NCBI RefSeq assembly: GCF_004124275.1
Contig: NZ_CP027218.1
Span: 2,049,501-2,113,500 of the forward strand
Source of the DNA: Pseudomonas sp. DTU12.3
Lineage (GTDB): Bacteria; Pseudomonadota; Gammaproteobacteria; Pseudomonadales; Pseudomonadaceae
Reading direction: 5' to 3'
Length of the DNA: 64,000 nucleotides
Within the stretch, counting starts at the first letter, position 1, and each line of letters starts with the position of its first letter. The notes under the pieces are model-generated. The model was not told the DNA's origin. It made no database searches and worked only from the letters and a program-made list of their open reading frames with translations. Below are positions 36,575 through 45,047 of the stretch, one piece after another. A program made the translations under genes and the position numbers.

Positions 36575-37845
36575 GATTTGGAGCTCTCAAGGATCAGAAT
36601 GGCGCGGAAGTCGTTGACGTTGGTGCGGGTCGGCTCGGTGACGATCAGCGCATCGAGCGCCGCGAAATAGCCGTAGCCGTTGTTGTTATCCAGCTCGTCG
36701 CTGGCGCTCAAACCGAGGGCGGCGGCGCGGGCGTAGCTGTCCGGGGTCATGATCGCGCCGGCGTTGTCTTCCGAGCCGTCGATGCCGTCGGTGTCACCGG
36801 CCAGGGCATAGACGCCGGGCTGGCCTTTGAGGTTTTCGGTCAGGCTCAGAAGGAACTCGGCGTTGCGTCCGCCACGGCCATTGCCGCGCACGGTCACGGT
36901 GGTTTCGCCGCCGGAGAGAATCACGCACGGCGCCGCCAGTGGCTGGCCGTGATTGATGATCTGGCGGGCGATGCCGGCGTGGACTTTCGCCACTTCGCGC
37001 GATTCACCTTCGAGGTCGCCGAGGATCAGCGTGCTGAACCCGGCCTGACGGCATTTCACCGCAGCGGCATCCAGCGATTGCTGCGGGCGGGCGATCAACT
37101 GGAAGTGGCTGCGGGCGAGGCTTGGATCGCCGGGTTTGACGGTTTCCGACTCAGGGCTTTGCAGCCAGGTGCGTACCGACGCCGGGATCTCGATGCCGTA
37201 GCGTTTGATGATCGCCAGCGCTTCAGCGGAGGTGCTTGGGTCGGCCACGGTCGGGCCGGAAGCGATGACCGTAGCGAGGTCGCCGGGTACATCGGAAATC
37301 GCGTAGGTGTAGACAGTGGCAGGCCAGCAGGCCTTACCCAAGCGGCCACCCTTGATCGCCGAGAGGTGCTTGCGCACGCAGTTCATCTCGCCGATGGTCG
37401 CGCCGGATTTGAGCAGGGCTTTGTTGATCGACTGCTTGTCGGCGAGGGTGATGCCGGCGGCCGGCAACGCCAGCAGGGCAGAGCCACCACCGGAGAGCAG
37501 GAAGATCACGCGGTCGTCTTCAGTCAGGTTGCTGACCAGCTCGAGTACGCGTTTGGCCACGGCCAGACCGGCAGCGTCCGGCACCGGGTGCGCGGCTTCG
37601 ACCACTTCGATTGTTTCGCAGGGGGCGCCGTGACCGTAACGGGTCACCACGAGGCCGGAGACTTCACCTTGCCAGCTGCGCTCGACCACTTGCGCCATCG
37701 CGGCGGCGGCTTTACCGGCGCCGATGACGATCACCCGGCCGCTGCGATCAGCGGGCAGATGGGCTTCGAGAACCTGGTTCGGATGGGCCGCGTCGATGGC
37801 TGTGGCAAACAGCTCGCGCAGCAGTTGTTGCGGATCGACCGACAT
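36571..37845 (-). CDS. ttuD: Glycerate 2-kinase / hydroxypyruvate reductase-annotated protein TtuD
   Basis: 424-residue MOFRL-family protein. The N-terminal glycerate kinase domain has VIGAGKAAAAMAQ and FLLSGGGSALL; the C-terminal MOFRL domain has ILSGGETTVTVRGNGRGGRNAEF. The family was first called hydroxypyruvate reductase, but characterised members are glycerate 2-kinases, and the link to pyruvate kinase suggests kinase activity (glycerate to 2-phosphoglycerate). Overlaps pyk; separated from glxR by a class B REP pair. Confidence 0.92.
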   Translation of the reverse strand: MSVDPQQLLRELFATAIDAAHPNQVLEAHLPADRSGRVIVIGAGKAAAAMAQVVERSWQGEVSGLVVTRYGHGAPCETIEVVEAAHPVPDAAGLAVAKRVLELVSNLTEDDRVIFLLSGGGSALLALPAAGITLADKQSINKALLKSGATIGEMNCVRKHLSAIKGGRLGKACWPATVYTYAISDVPGDLATVIASGPTVADPSTSAEALAIIKRYGIEIPASVRTWLQSPESETVKPGDPSLARSHFQLIARPQQSLDAAAVKCRQAGFSTLILGDLEGESREVAKVHAGIARQIINHGQPLAAPCVILSGGETTVTVRGNGRGGRNAEFLLSLTENLKGQPGVYALAGDTDGIDGSEDNAGAIMTPDSYARAAALGLSASDELDNNNGYGYFAALDALIVTEPTRTNVNDFRAILILESSKS

Positions 37846-37893
37846 GGCGGGCTCCCGGAATTCTTGTTATTCGAAAGGGCAACTCGGAACCCT

Positions 37894-37983
37894 TGTGGGA
37901 GCGAGCCTGCTCGCGAAGGCGGTGTGTCAGCCAACATGGATGTTGAATGTGCAACCGCTTTCGCGAGCAGGCTCGCTCCCACA
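37894..37983. repeat. REP pair, class B, inside the gcl operon
   Basis: Units at 37894-37917 and 37960-37983, GTGGGAGC ends outward, in the glxR-ttuD spacer. Confidence 0.87.
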
Positions 37984-37998
37984 GGGTTTGCGCAGGCT

Positions 37999-38892
37999 TT
38001 ATTTTTTGTCGCGGATCGAGAAGTTGGCCATGTGTTCCAGACCTTTGATCAGCGCCGAGTGGTCCCAGTTGCTGCCACCGATGGCTGCGCAGGTGCTGAA
38101 CACTTGCTGGGCGTTGGCGGTGTTCGGCAGGTTGATGTTCAGCTCTTTGGCGCCTTGCAGGGCCAGGTTCAGGTCTTTCTGGTGCAGGCTGATGCGGAAG
38201 CCTGGATCGAATGTACCTTTGATCATGCGCTCGCCGTGCACTTCAAGAATCTTCGAGGAAGCGAAACCACCCATCAGTGCTTCACGCACCTTGGCCGGAT
38301 CAGCACCGTTTTTCGAAGCGAACAGCAGGGCTTCAGCAACGGCCTGAATGTTCAACGCAACGATGATCTGGTTCGCGACCTTGGCGGTTTGACCGTCGCC
38401 ATTGCCACCGACCAGAGTGATGTTCTTGCCCATGGCCTGGAACAGCGGCAGCGCGCGTTCGAAGGCATCGGCGTCGCCACCGATCATGATGCTCAGGGTC
38501 GCGGCCTTGGCGCCGACTTCACCGCCGGAAACCGGGGCGTCGAGGTATTGCGCGCCTTTCTCGTTGATCTTCGCGGCGAAGGCCTTGGTGGCGGTCGGCG
38601 AGATCGAGCTCATGTCGATGACGATTTTGCCTTTGCTCAGGCCGGCGGCAACGCCGTCAGCGCGGAACAGGACGTCGTCGACCTGTGGGGTATCCGGCAC
38701 CATGACGATGATGAATTCAGCTTCCTGCGCCACTTCGCGCGGGTTGGCCAGGGCGACGGCGCCAGCGGCAACCAGGTCGGCCGGGGCGGCGTCGTGGTGC
38801 GCCGACAGGAACAGGCTGTGACCGGCTTTCTGCAGGTTCGAAGCCATTGGGTGGCCCATGATGCCGGTGCCGATAAATCCGATTTTAGCCAT
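37999..38892 (-). CDS. glxR: Tartronate semialdehyde reductase (2-hydroxy-3-oxopropionate reductase)
   Basis: Reduces tartronate semialdehyde to D-glycerate with NAD(P)H. 297 residues of the beta-hydroxyacid dehydrogenase family: Rossmann motif GFIGTGIMGHPMA, substrate loop DAPVSGGEVGA and the catalytic-Lys region GNGDGQTAKVANQI. Flanked by REP pairs on both sides within the operon between hyi and ttuD. Confidence 0.94.
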   Translation of the reverse strand: MAKIGFIGTGIMGHPMASNLQKAGHSLFLSAHHDAAPADLVAAGAVALANPREVAQEAEFIIVMVPDTPQVDDVLFRADGVAAGLSKGKIVIDMSSISPTATKAFAAKINEKGAQYLDAPVSGGEVGAKAATLSIMIGGDADAFERALPLFQAMGKNITLVGGNGDGQTAKVANQIIVALNIQAVAEALLFASKNGADPAKVREALMGGFASSKILEVHGERMIKGTFDPGFRISLHQKDLNLALQGAKELNINLPNTANAQQVFSTCAAIGGSNWDHSALIKGLEHMANFSIRDKK

Positions 38893-38946
38893 GAGAAAAT
38901 CCTCTTGTTTTTATTGCTGCTTCAAGCAAAAAGGGAGCTGCTTTTA

Positions 38947-39036
38947 TGTGGGAGCGAGCCTGCTCGCGAATGCGGTGGAACATTCAATATCCGTGTTGAC
39001 TGAACCACCGCATTCGCGAGCAGGCTCGCTCCCACA
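38947..39036. repeat. REP pair, class B, with long complementary spacer arms
   Basis: Class B units with GTGGGAGC ends outward; the pairing continues into the spacer (AATGCGGTGG and its complement), making a hairpin of about 34 base pairs. Lies between hyi and glxR. Confidence 0.88.
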
Positions 39037-39052
39037 GGGTTTTGCAGTGTTC

Positions 39053-39835
39053 TTAGATTGCGTTGTGGGTTTTCAGCCAGCCGAGGCCTGCTTCGGTGGT
39101 GGTCAGCGGCTTGTATTCGCAACCCACCCAACCCTGATAACCGATGCGGTCAAGGTGTTCGAACAGGAAGCGGTAGTTGATTTCACCGGTGCCTGGTTCG
39201 TTGCGTCCCGGGTTGTCCGCGAGCTGCACATGGTTGATCTCGCCCAAGTGCGATTGCAGGGTGCGGGCCAGATCGCCTTCCATGATTTGCATGTGATAGA
39301 TGTCGTATTGCAGAAACAGGTTGGCGCTGCCGACCTGTTCGCGAATCGACAGGGCTTGCGCCGTGTTGTTCAGGTAGAAGCCCGGAATGTCACGGGTGTT
39401 GATCGCTTCCATCACCAGTTTGATGCCCGCAGCCTGCAGCTTGTCGGCGGCGTATTTCAGGTTGGCAACGAAGGTCTTTTCTACGGTTGCATCATCAACG
39501 CCTTGCGGACGAATACCGGCCAGGCAGTTGACCTGGGTGTTGCCCAGCACTTGTGCGTAAGCGATGGCCAGATCGACACCGGCGCGGAACTCTTCGACCC
39601 GATCCGGCAGACACGCGATACCGCGTTCGCCCTTGGCCCAGTCACCGGCGGGCAGGTTGAACAGCACTTGGGTCAGACCGTTGGCGTCGAGCTTGGCCTT
39701 GATTTCAGCGGAGCTGAAGTCGTACGGGAACAGGTACTCGACACCGCTGAAACCAGCCTTGGCGGCGGCGTCGAAACGGGCAAGGAAATCCTGTTCGGTG
39801 AACAGCATGGACAGGTTGGCTGCGAAACGCGGCAT
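39053..39835 (-). CDS. hyi: Hydroxypyruvate isomerase
   Basis: Interconverts hydroxypyruvate and tartronate semialdehyde. 260 residues, TIM-barrel sugar isomerase/epimerase family: MPRFAANLSMLFTE, GVEYLFPYDF, EAINTRDIPGFYL, LQYDIYHMQIMEGDL and HVQLADNPGRNEPGTGEINY carry the metal ligands. ATG 39835 follows GGGAG. The open frame upstream runs into a REP element and is not part of the gene. Confidence 0.94.
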   Translation of the reverse strand: MPRFAANLSMLFTEQDFLARFDAAAKAGFSGVEYLFPYDFSSAEIKAKLDANGLTQVLFNLPAGDWAKGERGIACLPDRVEEFRAGVDLAIAYAQVLGNTQVNCLAGIRPQGVDDATVEKTFVANLKYAADKLQAAGIKLVMEAINTRDIPGFYLNNTAQALSIREQVGSANLFLQYDIYHMQIMEGDLARTLQSHLGEINHVQLADNPGRNEPGTGEINYRFLFEHLDRIGYQGWVGCEYKPLTTTEAGLGWLKTHNAI

Positions 39836-39872
39836 GGTGGTCTCCCGTTGCAAATTAATGATGATGACCCCG

Positions 39873-39959
39873 TGTAGGAGCTGCCGCAGGCTGCGATCTT
39901 TTGATCTTGATCTGTTAACAACAAAGATCAAAAGATCGCAGCCTGCGGCAGCTCCTACA
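39873..39959. repeat. REP pair, class A, inside the gcl operon
   Basis: Facing complete units in the gcl-hyi spacer, close before the hyi ribosome binding site. Confidence 0.88.
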
Positions 39960-39980
39960 GGAGCATCAGGCCATGGCGGA

Positions 39981-41756
39981 TCAGTCGAGCAGCGAAATCG
40001 CCGTTGGCGCATCGTTGCCGACCAGCGCCAGGTCTTCGAACTCGTTGACGGCGTTGATCTCGGTACCCATGGAGATGTTGGTCACACGCTCCAGAATGAT
40101 CTCGACGATCACCGGTACCTTGAACTCTTCGATCATCTGTTCGGCCTTGCGCAGGGCAGGGGCGATTTCCGATGGTTCGAACACACGCAGCGCTTTACAG
40201 CCGAGGCCTTCAGCCACTGCAACGTGGTCAACACCGTAACCGTTGAGTTCCGGCGCGTTGAGGTTATCGAAGGACAGCTGCACGCAGTAGTCCATTTCGA
40301 AGCCGCGCTGTGCCTGACGGATCAGACCCAGGTACGAGTTGTTCACCACGACGTGGATGTACGGCAGTTTGAACTGAGCGCCGACCGCCAGCTCTTCGAT
40401 CATGAACTGGAAGTCATAGTCCCCCGACAGGGCCACGACTTTACGGCTCGGATCGGCCTTCACCACACCCAGCGCCGCCGGAATGGTCCAGCCCAACGGG
40501 CCTGCCTGGCCACAGTTGATCCAGTGACGCGGTTTGTAGACGTGCAGGAACTGCGCGCCGGCAATCTGCGACAGACCAATGGTGCTGACGTAGCAGGTGT
40601 CTTTGCCGAACACCTGGTTCATTTCTTCGTAAACGCGTTGCGGTTTTACCGGCACGTTGTCGAAGTGAGTCTTGCGGTGCAGGCTGGCTTTGCGCTGCTG
40701 GCAGTCTTGCAGCCAGGCACTGCGGTTTTTCAGCTTGCCAGCGGCTTGCCATTCACGGGCCACTTCGATGAACACGGTCAGTGCGGCAGCGGCGTCGGAA
40801 ACGATGCCCAGATCCGGCGTGAACACACGACCGATCTGCGTGCCTTCGATGTCGACGTGAATGAACTTGCGGCCTTCGGTGTAAACGTCAACCGAACCGG
40901 TGTGACGGTTAGCCCAACGGTTACCGATCCCCAACACCACGTCGGATTTCAGCATCGTCGCGTTGCCGTAACGGTGCGAAGTTTGCAGACCGACCATGCC
41001 GACCATCAGCGGGTGATCGTCCGGGATCGTGCCCCAGCCCATCAGGGTCGGGATCACCGGGATGCCGGTCAGTTCAGCGAATTCAACCAGCAGATCGCTG
41101 GCGTCGGCGTTGATGATGCCGCCGCCGGCTACCAACAGTGGGCGCTCAGCTTGATCAAGCAGAGCCAAAGCCTTCTCGACCTGAATGCGGGTCGCGGTCG
41201 GTTTGGCCAATGGCAGCGGCTGGTAAGCGTCGATGTCGAATTCGATTTCGGCCATCTGCACGTCGAACGGCAGGTCGATCAGCACTGGGCCTGGACGGCC
41301 GGAACGCATCTCGAAGAACGCTTTCTGGAACGCGTAAGGCACTTGGCCCGGTTCCAGAACAGTGGTCGCCCACTTGGTGACTGGCTTGACGATGCTGGTG
41401 ATGTCGACAGCCTGGAAGTCTTCCTTGTGCATACGGGCGCGGGGTGCCTGGCCGGTAATGCAGAGGATTGGAATCGAGTCGGCCGAGGCGCTGTAGAGCC
41501 CGGTGACCATGTCGGTACCGGCAGGGCCGGAAGTACCGATGCACACGCCGATGTTGCCGGCCTTGGTGCGGGTGTAGCCCTCGGCCATGTGCGAGGCGCC
41601 TTCAACGTGGCGAGCAAGGACGTGATCGATGCCACCGATTTTCTGCAAGGCGGAGTACAGCGGGTTGATGGCAGCGCCCGGGATGCCAAAAGCGGTATCA
41701 ACCCCTTCACGGCGCATCACCAGAACGGCGGCTTCGATTGCTCTCATTTTGCTCAT
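39981..41756 (-). CDS. gcl: Glyoxylate carboligase
   Basis: Thiamine diphosphate and FAD enzyme that joins two glyoxylates to tartronate semialdehyde and CO2. 591 residues. The Glu that activates ThDP in most of the family is replaced by Val51 (RHVEGASH), the hallmark of Gcl. The ThDP/Mg2+ motif is GDYDFQF...[12 protein letters not shown] 41756 starts [14 protein letters not shown]. First gene of gcl-hyi-glxR-ttuD-pyk, divergent from a GlcG-like gene, with a TTGTATACAA operator 28 bases upstream of the start. Confidence 0.97.
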   Translation of the reverse strand: MSKMRAIEAAVLVMRREGVDTAFGIPGAAINPLYSALQKIGGIDHVLARHVEGASHMAEGYTRTKAGNIGVCIGTSGPAGTDMVTGLYSASADSIPILCITGQAPRARMHKEDFQAVDITSIVKPVTKWATTVLEPGQVPYAFQKAFFEMRSGRPGPVLIDLPFDVQMAEIEFDIDAYQPLPLAKPTATRIQVEKALALLDQAERPLLVAGGGIINADASDLLVEFAELTGIPVIPTLMGWGTIPDDHPLMVGMVGLQTSHRYGNATMLKSDVVLGIGNRWANRHTGSVDVYTEGRKFIHVDIEGTQIGRVFTPDLGIVSDAAAALTVFIEVAREWQAAGKLKNRSAWLQDCQQRKASLHRKTHFDNVPVKPQRVYEEMNQVFGKDTCYVSTIGLSQIAGAQFLHVYKPRHWINCGQAGPLGWTIPAALGVVKADPSRKVVALSGDYDFQFMIEELAVGAQFKLPYIHVVVNNSYLGLIRQAQRGFEMDYCVQLSFDNLNAPELNGYGVDHVAVAEGLGCKALRVFEPSEIAPALRKAEQMIEEFKVPVIVEIILERVTNISMGTEINAVNEFEDLALVGNDAPTAISLLD

Positions 41757-41783
41757 GGTTTTGTGCCTCTTTACGTTTTGTAA

Positions 41784-41793
41784 TTGTATACAA
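41784..41793. promoter_or_regulatory. Candidate GntR-type operator at the gcl promoter
   Basis: Perfect palindrome TTGTATACAA, fitting the TNGTNNACNA consensus of FadR-subfamily GntR regulators. It overlaps a TATACA -10-like box on the gcl strand. No GntR gene is in the window. Confidence 0.5.
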
Positions 41794-41921
41794 GTGGCTT
41801 TGCGCAGAGTGTATTCACGGCGGACGGCGCAGGTCAATCCATTTTCTCAAGCGCCTGTTTCATTCGTCGGAAGCCGTTTCTGCTGTGGCTTTTCGTCGCA
41901 TGTGGCGCTTTTCGAGAATTA

Positions 41922-41931
41922 TTGTATACAA
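41922..41931. promoter_or_regulatory. Second TTGTATACAA operator, upstream of the GlcG-like gene
   Basis: Same perfect palindrome as at 41784, 138 bases away, embedded in AATTATT...AATAATT. About 95 bases before the ATG of the divergent GlcG-like gene. Confidence 0.5.
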
Positions 41932-42024
41932 AAAAATAATTCATTGTGTTCTATTTGTTGCATCGGGCTGCGGCAGAAAACCGCAGCCCCCCGACTTTCC
42001 CTATAACAAAATGAGGACGGCACC

Positions 42025-42465
42025 ATGAGCGCTTTAACCTTGAAAGTCGCAGTTAACCTGGTCAACGAAGCCATCACGGCCGGGCGAGGCATCAACGCCG
42101 CGCCGCTGACCATCGCGGTACTCGATACCGGCGGCCACCTGATCACCCTGCAACGCGAAGACGGCGCGAGCCTGTTGCGCCCGAACATCGCCATCGGCAA
42201 AGCCTGGGGCGCCATCGCTCTGGGCAAAGGCTCACGCCTGCTGGCGCTCGACGCGCAACAACGCCCGGCGTTTATTGCCGCGCTGAACAGCATGGGCCAG
42301 GGCAGCGTCGTGCCGGCACCGGGCGGTGTGTTGATTCGTGATCAGGCGGGGAACGTGCTGGGCGCGATCGGGATTAGCGGCGATCTGTCGGATATCGATG
42401 AGCAAGTGGCGATCAAAGCGGTGGAGGCGCTGGACCTGCGTGCGGATGCGGGGGTGGCTGCTTGA
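42025..42465 (+). CDS. GlcG/HbpS family protein (DUF336)
   Basis: 146-residue protein of the GlcG/HbpS family, which has a profilin-like fold; related proteins bind haem or occur with glycolate and glyoxylate metabolism. Key stretches: PLTIAVLDTGGHLITLQREDGAS, RPNIAIGKAWGA and PGGVLIRDQAGNVLGAIGISG. ATG 42025 follows GAGGA. It is divergent from gcl with paired operators in between, so it is probably co-regulated with glyoxylate use. Molecular role unknown. Confidence 0.85.
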   Translation: MSALTLKVAVNLVNEAITAGRGINAAPLTIAVLDTGGHLITLQREDGASLLRPNIAIGKAWGAIALGKGSRLLALDAQQRPAFIAALNSMGQGSVVPAPGGVLIRDQAGNVLGAIGISGDLSDIDEQVAIKAVEALDLRADAGVAA

Positions 42466-42489
42466 TTTTGTAGCGTCTGAACTGAAGTC

Positions 42490-42583
42490 TTCGCGAGCAG
42501 GCTCGCTCCCACATTGGATTTGTGCTCGGACACAAAATGTCTGGATAGCCCGAATCCCTTGTGGGAGCGAGCCTGCTCGCGAA
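42490..42583. repeat. REP pair, class B, upstream flank of the REP transposase
   Basis: Units at 42490-42513 and 42560-42583 with TTCGCGAG ends outward. Lies about 95 bases before the transposase start. Confidence 0.9.
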
Positions 42584-42645
42584 TACGATCTCAAAAACAC
42601 ATCTTGCTAAAAACCTGACACCTGCTCCGACATTCACAGAACTAG

Positions 42646-42671
42646 CCTTTTCATAAACCAATATGAAAAGG
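42646..42671 (+). promoter_or_regulatory. Hairpin over the ribosome binding site of the REP transposase
   Basis: CCTTTTCATA (42646-42655) and TATGAAAAGG (42662-42671) form a perfect 10-bp stem with a 6-base loop. The right arm contains GAAAAGG, seven bases from the ATG, so the folded form would hide it from ribosomes. Confidence 0.6.
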
Positions 42672-42678
42672 CAAAGGA

Positions 42679-43137
42679 ATGCTTGATCTATCTGCTTCAC
42701 ATCGCTTGCGCATCGGTCGCTACTCCGAACACAACCGCATCTACCTGCTGACTACCAATACGGCGGGGAGACAACCTGTTTTTAGCGACTTTGCACTGGG
42801 CCGATTGGTCGTTAGCCAATTTCGCGGTGCAGAGGAAAAGGGAGTTGCGAACACGCTGGCATGGGTTGTCATGCCAGATCATTTTCATTGGCTGATCGAA
42901 TTGAAGAGCGGTTCGCTTGGCGAATTGATGCAGCGCACTAAATCCCTCAGTACCAAAGCCTTGAATCTCTCCACGGGTAGAGACACCAGTATTTGGCAAT
43001 CAGGCTTTCATGACCGAGCACTGCGCAAAGAAGAAGACTTGGTAAAGCTGGCTCGATACGTCGTGGCCAACCCGTTGCGGGCAGGCTTGGTGGATAAGCT
43101 TGGCGACTATCCGCTGTGGGATGCGATTTGGGTTTGA
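42679..43137 (+). CDS. REP-associated tyrosine transposase (RAYT)
   Basis: 152-residue Y1 transposase of the TnpA-REP family, related to IS200/IS605 enzymes. The metal-binding HUH motif is His68-Phe-His70 in MPDHFHWLIEL, and the DNA-attacking Tyr127 is in LARYVVANPLRAGLV. These enzymes cut and join REP hairpins and are domesticated single-copy genes. It is flanked by class B REP pairs at 42490-42583 and 43161-43235, the usual sign of the cognate REP class. A 10-bp hairpin lies over its ribosome binding site. Confidence 0.93.
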   Translation: MLDLSASHRLRIGRYSEHNRIYLLTTNTAGRQPVFSDFALGRLVVSQFRGAEEKGVANTLAWVVMPDHFHWLIELKSGSLGELMQRTKSLSTKALNLSTGRDTSIWQSGFHDRALRKEEDLVKLARYVVANPLRAGLVDKLGDYPLWDAIWV

Positions 43138-43160
43138 GCTTATTTCCTGTGGCGCCGCCA

Positions 43161-43235
43161 TTCGCGAGCAGGCTCGCTCCCACAGGGGATTTGTGAACGC
43201 CACAGATCCAGTGTGGGAGCGAGCCTGCTCGCGAA
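43161..43235. repeat. REP pair, class B, downstream flank of the REP transposase
   Basis: Units at 43161-43184 and 43212-43235, TTCGCGAG ends outward, 23 bases after the transposase stop; short spacer. Confidence 0.9.
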
Positions 43236-43250
43236 GCGGTGAACGCAGTC

Positions 43251-43859
43251 TTACTGATCCGGCTCACACCCTTTCAGTACCAGCCGGATAATTGTCTGCG
43301 CCGCTGCTTCATAATCCGCTTCGTCCAGCTTCTCCTTCCCCGTCACCGCAGAAATCTGCCAGTCGAAGTCGGCGTAGGTCTGGGTCGCGGCCCAGATGCT
43401 GAACATCAGGTGATTAGGGTCGATCGGGGCGATCTGGCCGCGGTCGATCCAGCTCTGGATGCAGTCGATGTTGTGCTTGGCCTGGCCGTTGAGCTGATCG
43501 ACCAGGTCGGCGCTCAAATGCGGCGCGCCGTGCATGATTTCGCTGGCGAACACCTTGGAGGCGAATGGCAGGTCGCGGGAGATGCGGATCTTCGAGCGGA
43601 TGTAGCCGCTCAGCACTTCACTCGGTACGCCGTCCGGATTGAACGGGGTCGAGGCCTGCAGGATCGGCACGATGATGCTTTCCAGAACCTCGCGATAGAG
43701 GTTTTCCTTGGACTTGAAGTAGTAGTAGACGTTGGGCTTGGGCAATCCCGCCTTGGCGGCGATGTCGCTGGTTTTGGTCGCAGCGAAGCCCTTGTCGGCA
43801 AACTCCTCACTGGCGGCACGCAGGATCAGTTCTTTGTTGCGCTCGCGGATTGTGCTCAT
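43251..43859 (-). CDS. TetR-family transcriptional regulator
   Basis: 202 residues: N-terminal helix-turn-helix (ILRAASEEFADKGFAATKTSDIAAKAGLPKPNVYYYFKSKENLY) and a RutR-like C-terminal ligand domain (SGYIRSKIRISRDLPFASKVFASEIMHGAPHL). ATG 43859 begins MSTIRERN; 13 upstream codons are not conserved. The same position near gcl is kept in other pseudomonads, and the RutR relationship hints at control of purine or pyrimidine degradation, which yields glyoxylate. Target not shown here. Confidence 0.86.
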   Translation of the reverse strand: MSTIRERNKELILRAASEEFADKGFAATKTSDIAAKAGLPKPNVYYYFKSKENLYREVLESIIVPILQASTPFNPDGVPSEVLSGYIRSKIRISRDLPFASKVFASEIMHGAPHLSADLVDQLNGQAKHNIDCIQSWIDRGQIAPIDPNHLMFSIWAATQTYADFDWQISAVTGKEKLDEADYEAAAQTIIRLVLKGCEPDQ

Positions 43860-43994
43860 AAACCCGGTGGTTCCTTGCCTGTTCTGGCGGTTGCGCATGG
43901 TAGCACCGGCCTCGCGCGGCGCTCAAGAATGCTCCGTGTGGTCTGTGGTCGCGTTATGCTTCGCAACATTCATACATAAAAGGAAACAGGATTC

Positions 43995-44909
43995 ATGGCA
44001 GGAAGCAGTTTGCTGGTGCTGGTCGACGATATCGCCACCGTTCTGGATGACGTGGCGTTGATGAGCAAAATGGCCGCCAAGAAAACCGCCGGCGTGCTCG
44101 GCGACGACCTGGCGCTGAATGCCCAGCAAGTCTCCGGCGTGCGTGCCGAGCGGGAAATTCCGGTGGTTTGGGCGGTGGCCAAGGGCTCATTCGTCAACAA
44201 GCTGATCCTGGTGCCGTCGGCGCTGGCGATCAGTGCGTTCGTGCCGTGGCTGGTGACGCCGTTGTTGATGGTCGGTGGCGCGTATCTGTGTTTCGAAGGC
44301 TTCGAAAAACTCGCGCACAAATTTCTCCACAGCGAGGCTGAAGAGGAGGCCGGGCATGCGCAGTTGACAGAAGCCGTGGCGGATCCTGCAACCGATCTGG
44401 TGGCGTACGAAAAGGACAAGATCAAAGGCGCGATTCGCACTGACTTCATTCTGTCGGCAGAAATCATCGCCATCACGTTGGGTACCGTGGCGGATGCCTC
44501 GCTGACCCAGCAAGTGATCGTGATGTCGGGCATTGCCATCGTCATGACCGTGGGGGTTTACGGCCTGGTCGCGGGTATCGTCAAACTCGACGATCTCGGT
44601 TTGTGGCTGACCCAGAAGCCTGGGCAGATGGCGAAAAAAGTCGGCAGCGCCATCCTCAGCGCCGCGCCATACATGATGAAAACCCTGTCGGTGGTCGGCA
44701 CGGCGGCGATGTTTCTCGTCGGTGGCGGCATTCTCACCCACGGCGTGCCGGTGATTCATCACTGGATTGAAGGCGTAGGTGCGGCGGCTGGCAGTGCCGG
44801 GTTTGCGGTGCCGATGTTGCTCAATGGCGTGGCGGGGATCATCGCGGGGGCGGTGGTGTTGGCGGTGGTTTCCATCGTCGGCAAAATCTGGAAATCTGTT
44901 AAGGGCTAA
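43995..44909 (+). CDS. DUF808 inner membrane protein (YedI-like)
   Basis: 304 residues with several membrane helices. The N-terminus [42 protein letters not shown] is the DUF808 hallmark. Function unknown; a transport or membrane-integrity role is only a guess. Divergent from the TetR gene. A class A REP pair begins within its stop codon, followed by a terminator. Confidence 0.88.
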   Translation: MAGSSLLVLVDDIATVLDDVALMSKMAAKKTAGVLGDDLALNAQQVSGVRAEREIPVVWAVAKGSFVNKLILVPSALAISAFVPWLVTPLLMVGGAYLCFEGFEKLAHKFLHSEAEEEAGHAQLTEAVADPATDLVAYEKDKIKGAIRTDFILSAEIIAITLGTVADASLTQQVIVMSGIAIVMTVGVYGLVAGIVKLDDLGLWLTQKPGQMAKKVGSAILSAAPYMMKTLSVVGTAAMFLVGGGILTHGVPVIHHWIEGVGAAAGSAGFAVPMLLNGVAGIIAGAVVLAVVSIVGKIWKSVKG

Positions 44910-44981
44910 AAGATCGCAGCCTTCGGCAGCTCCTACATGGGCATCGCGCACACCCTGTAGGAGCTGCCGCAGGCTGCGATC
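44908..44981. repeat. REP pair, class A (back to back)
   Basis: Two units with GTAGGAGC ends facing each other; overlaps the last bases of the DUF808 stop codon. Confidence 0.82.
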
Positions 44982-44991
44982 CCTTGATCTT

Positions 44992-45033
44992 AAAAAAAGG
45001 GGCCATTCGACTCGCATCGAATGGCCCTTTTTT
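44992..45033. terminator. Bidirectional terminator
   Basis: A tract, GGGGCCATTCGA, loop CTCGCA, complement, T tract. Separates the convergent DUF808 and mlaA genes. Confidence 0.9.
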
Positions 45034-45047
45034 GTTTCTGCCGAAAA

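Noticed and set aside
39835..40012. 59-residue N-terminal extension of Hyi
   Set aside because: The extension translates a REP palindrome and part of the gcl end; the conserved N-terminus and GGGAG site are at 39835.
39564..41783. 739-codon plus-strand frame opposite gcl and hyi
   Set aside because: Antisense shadow that crosses a REP element; composition (Arg, His, Gln rich) is typical of non-coding frames.
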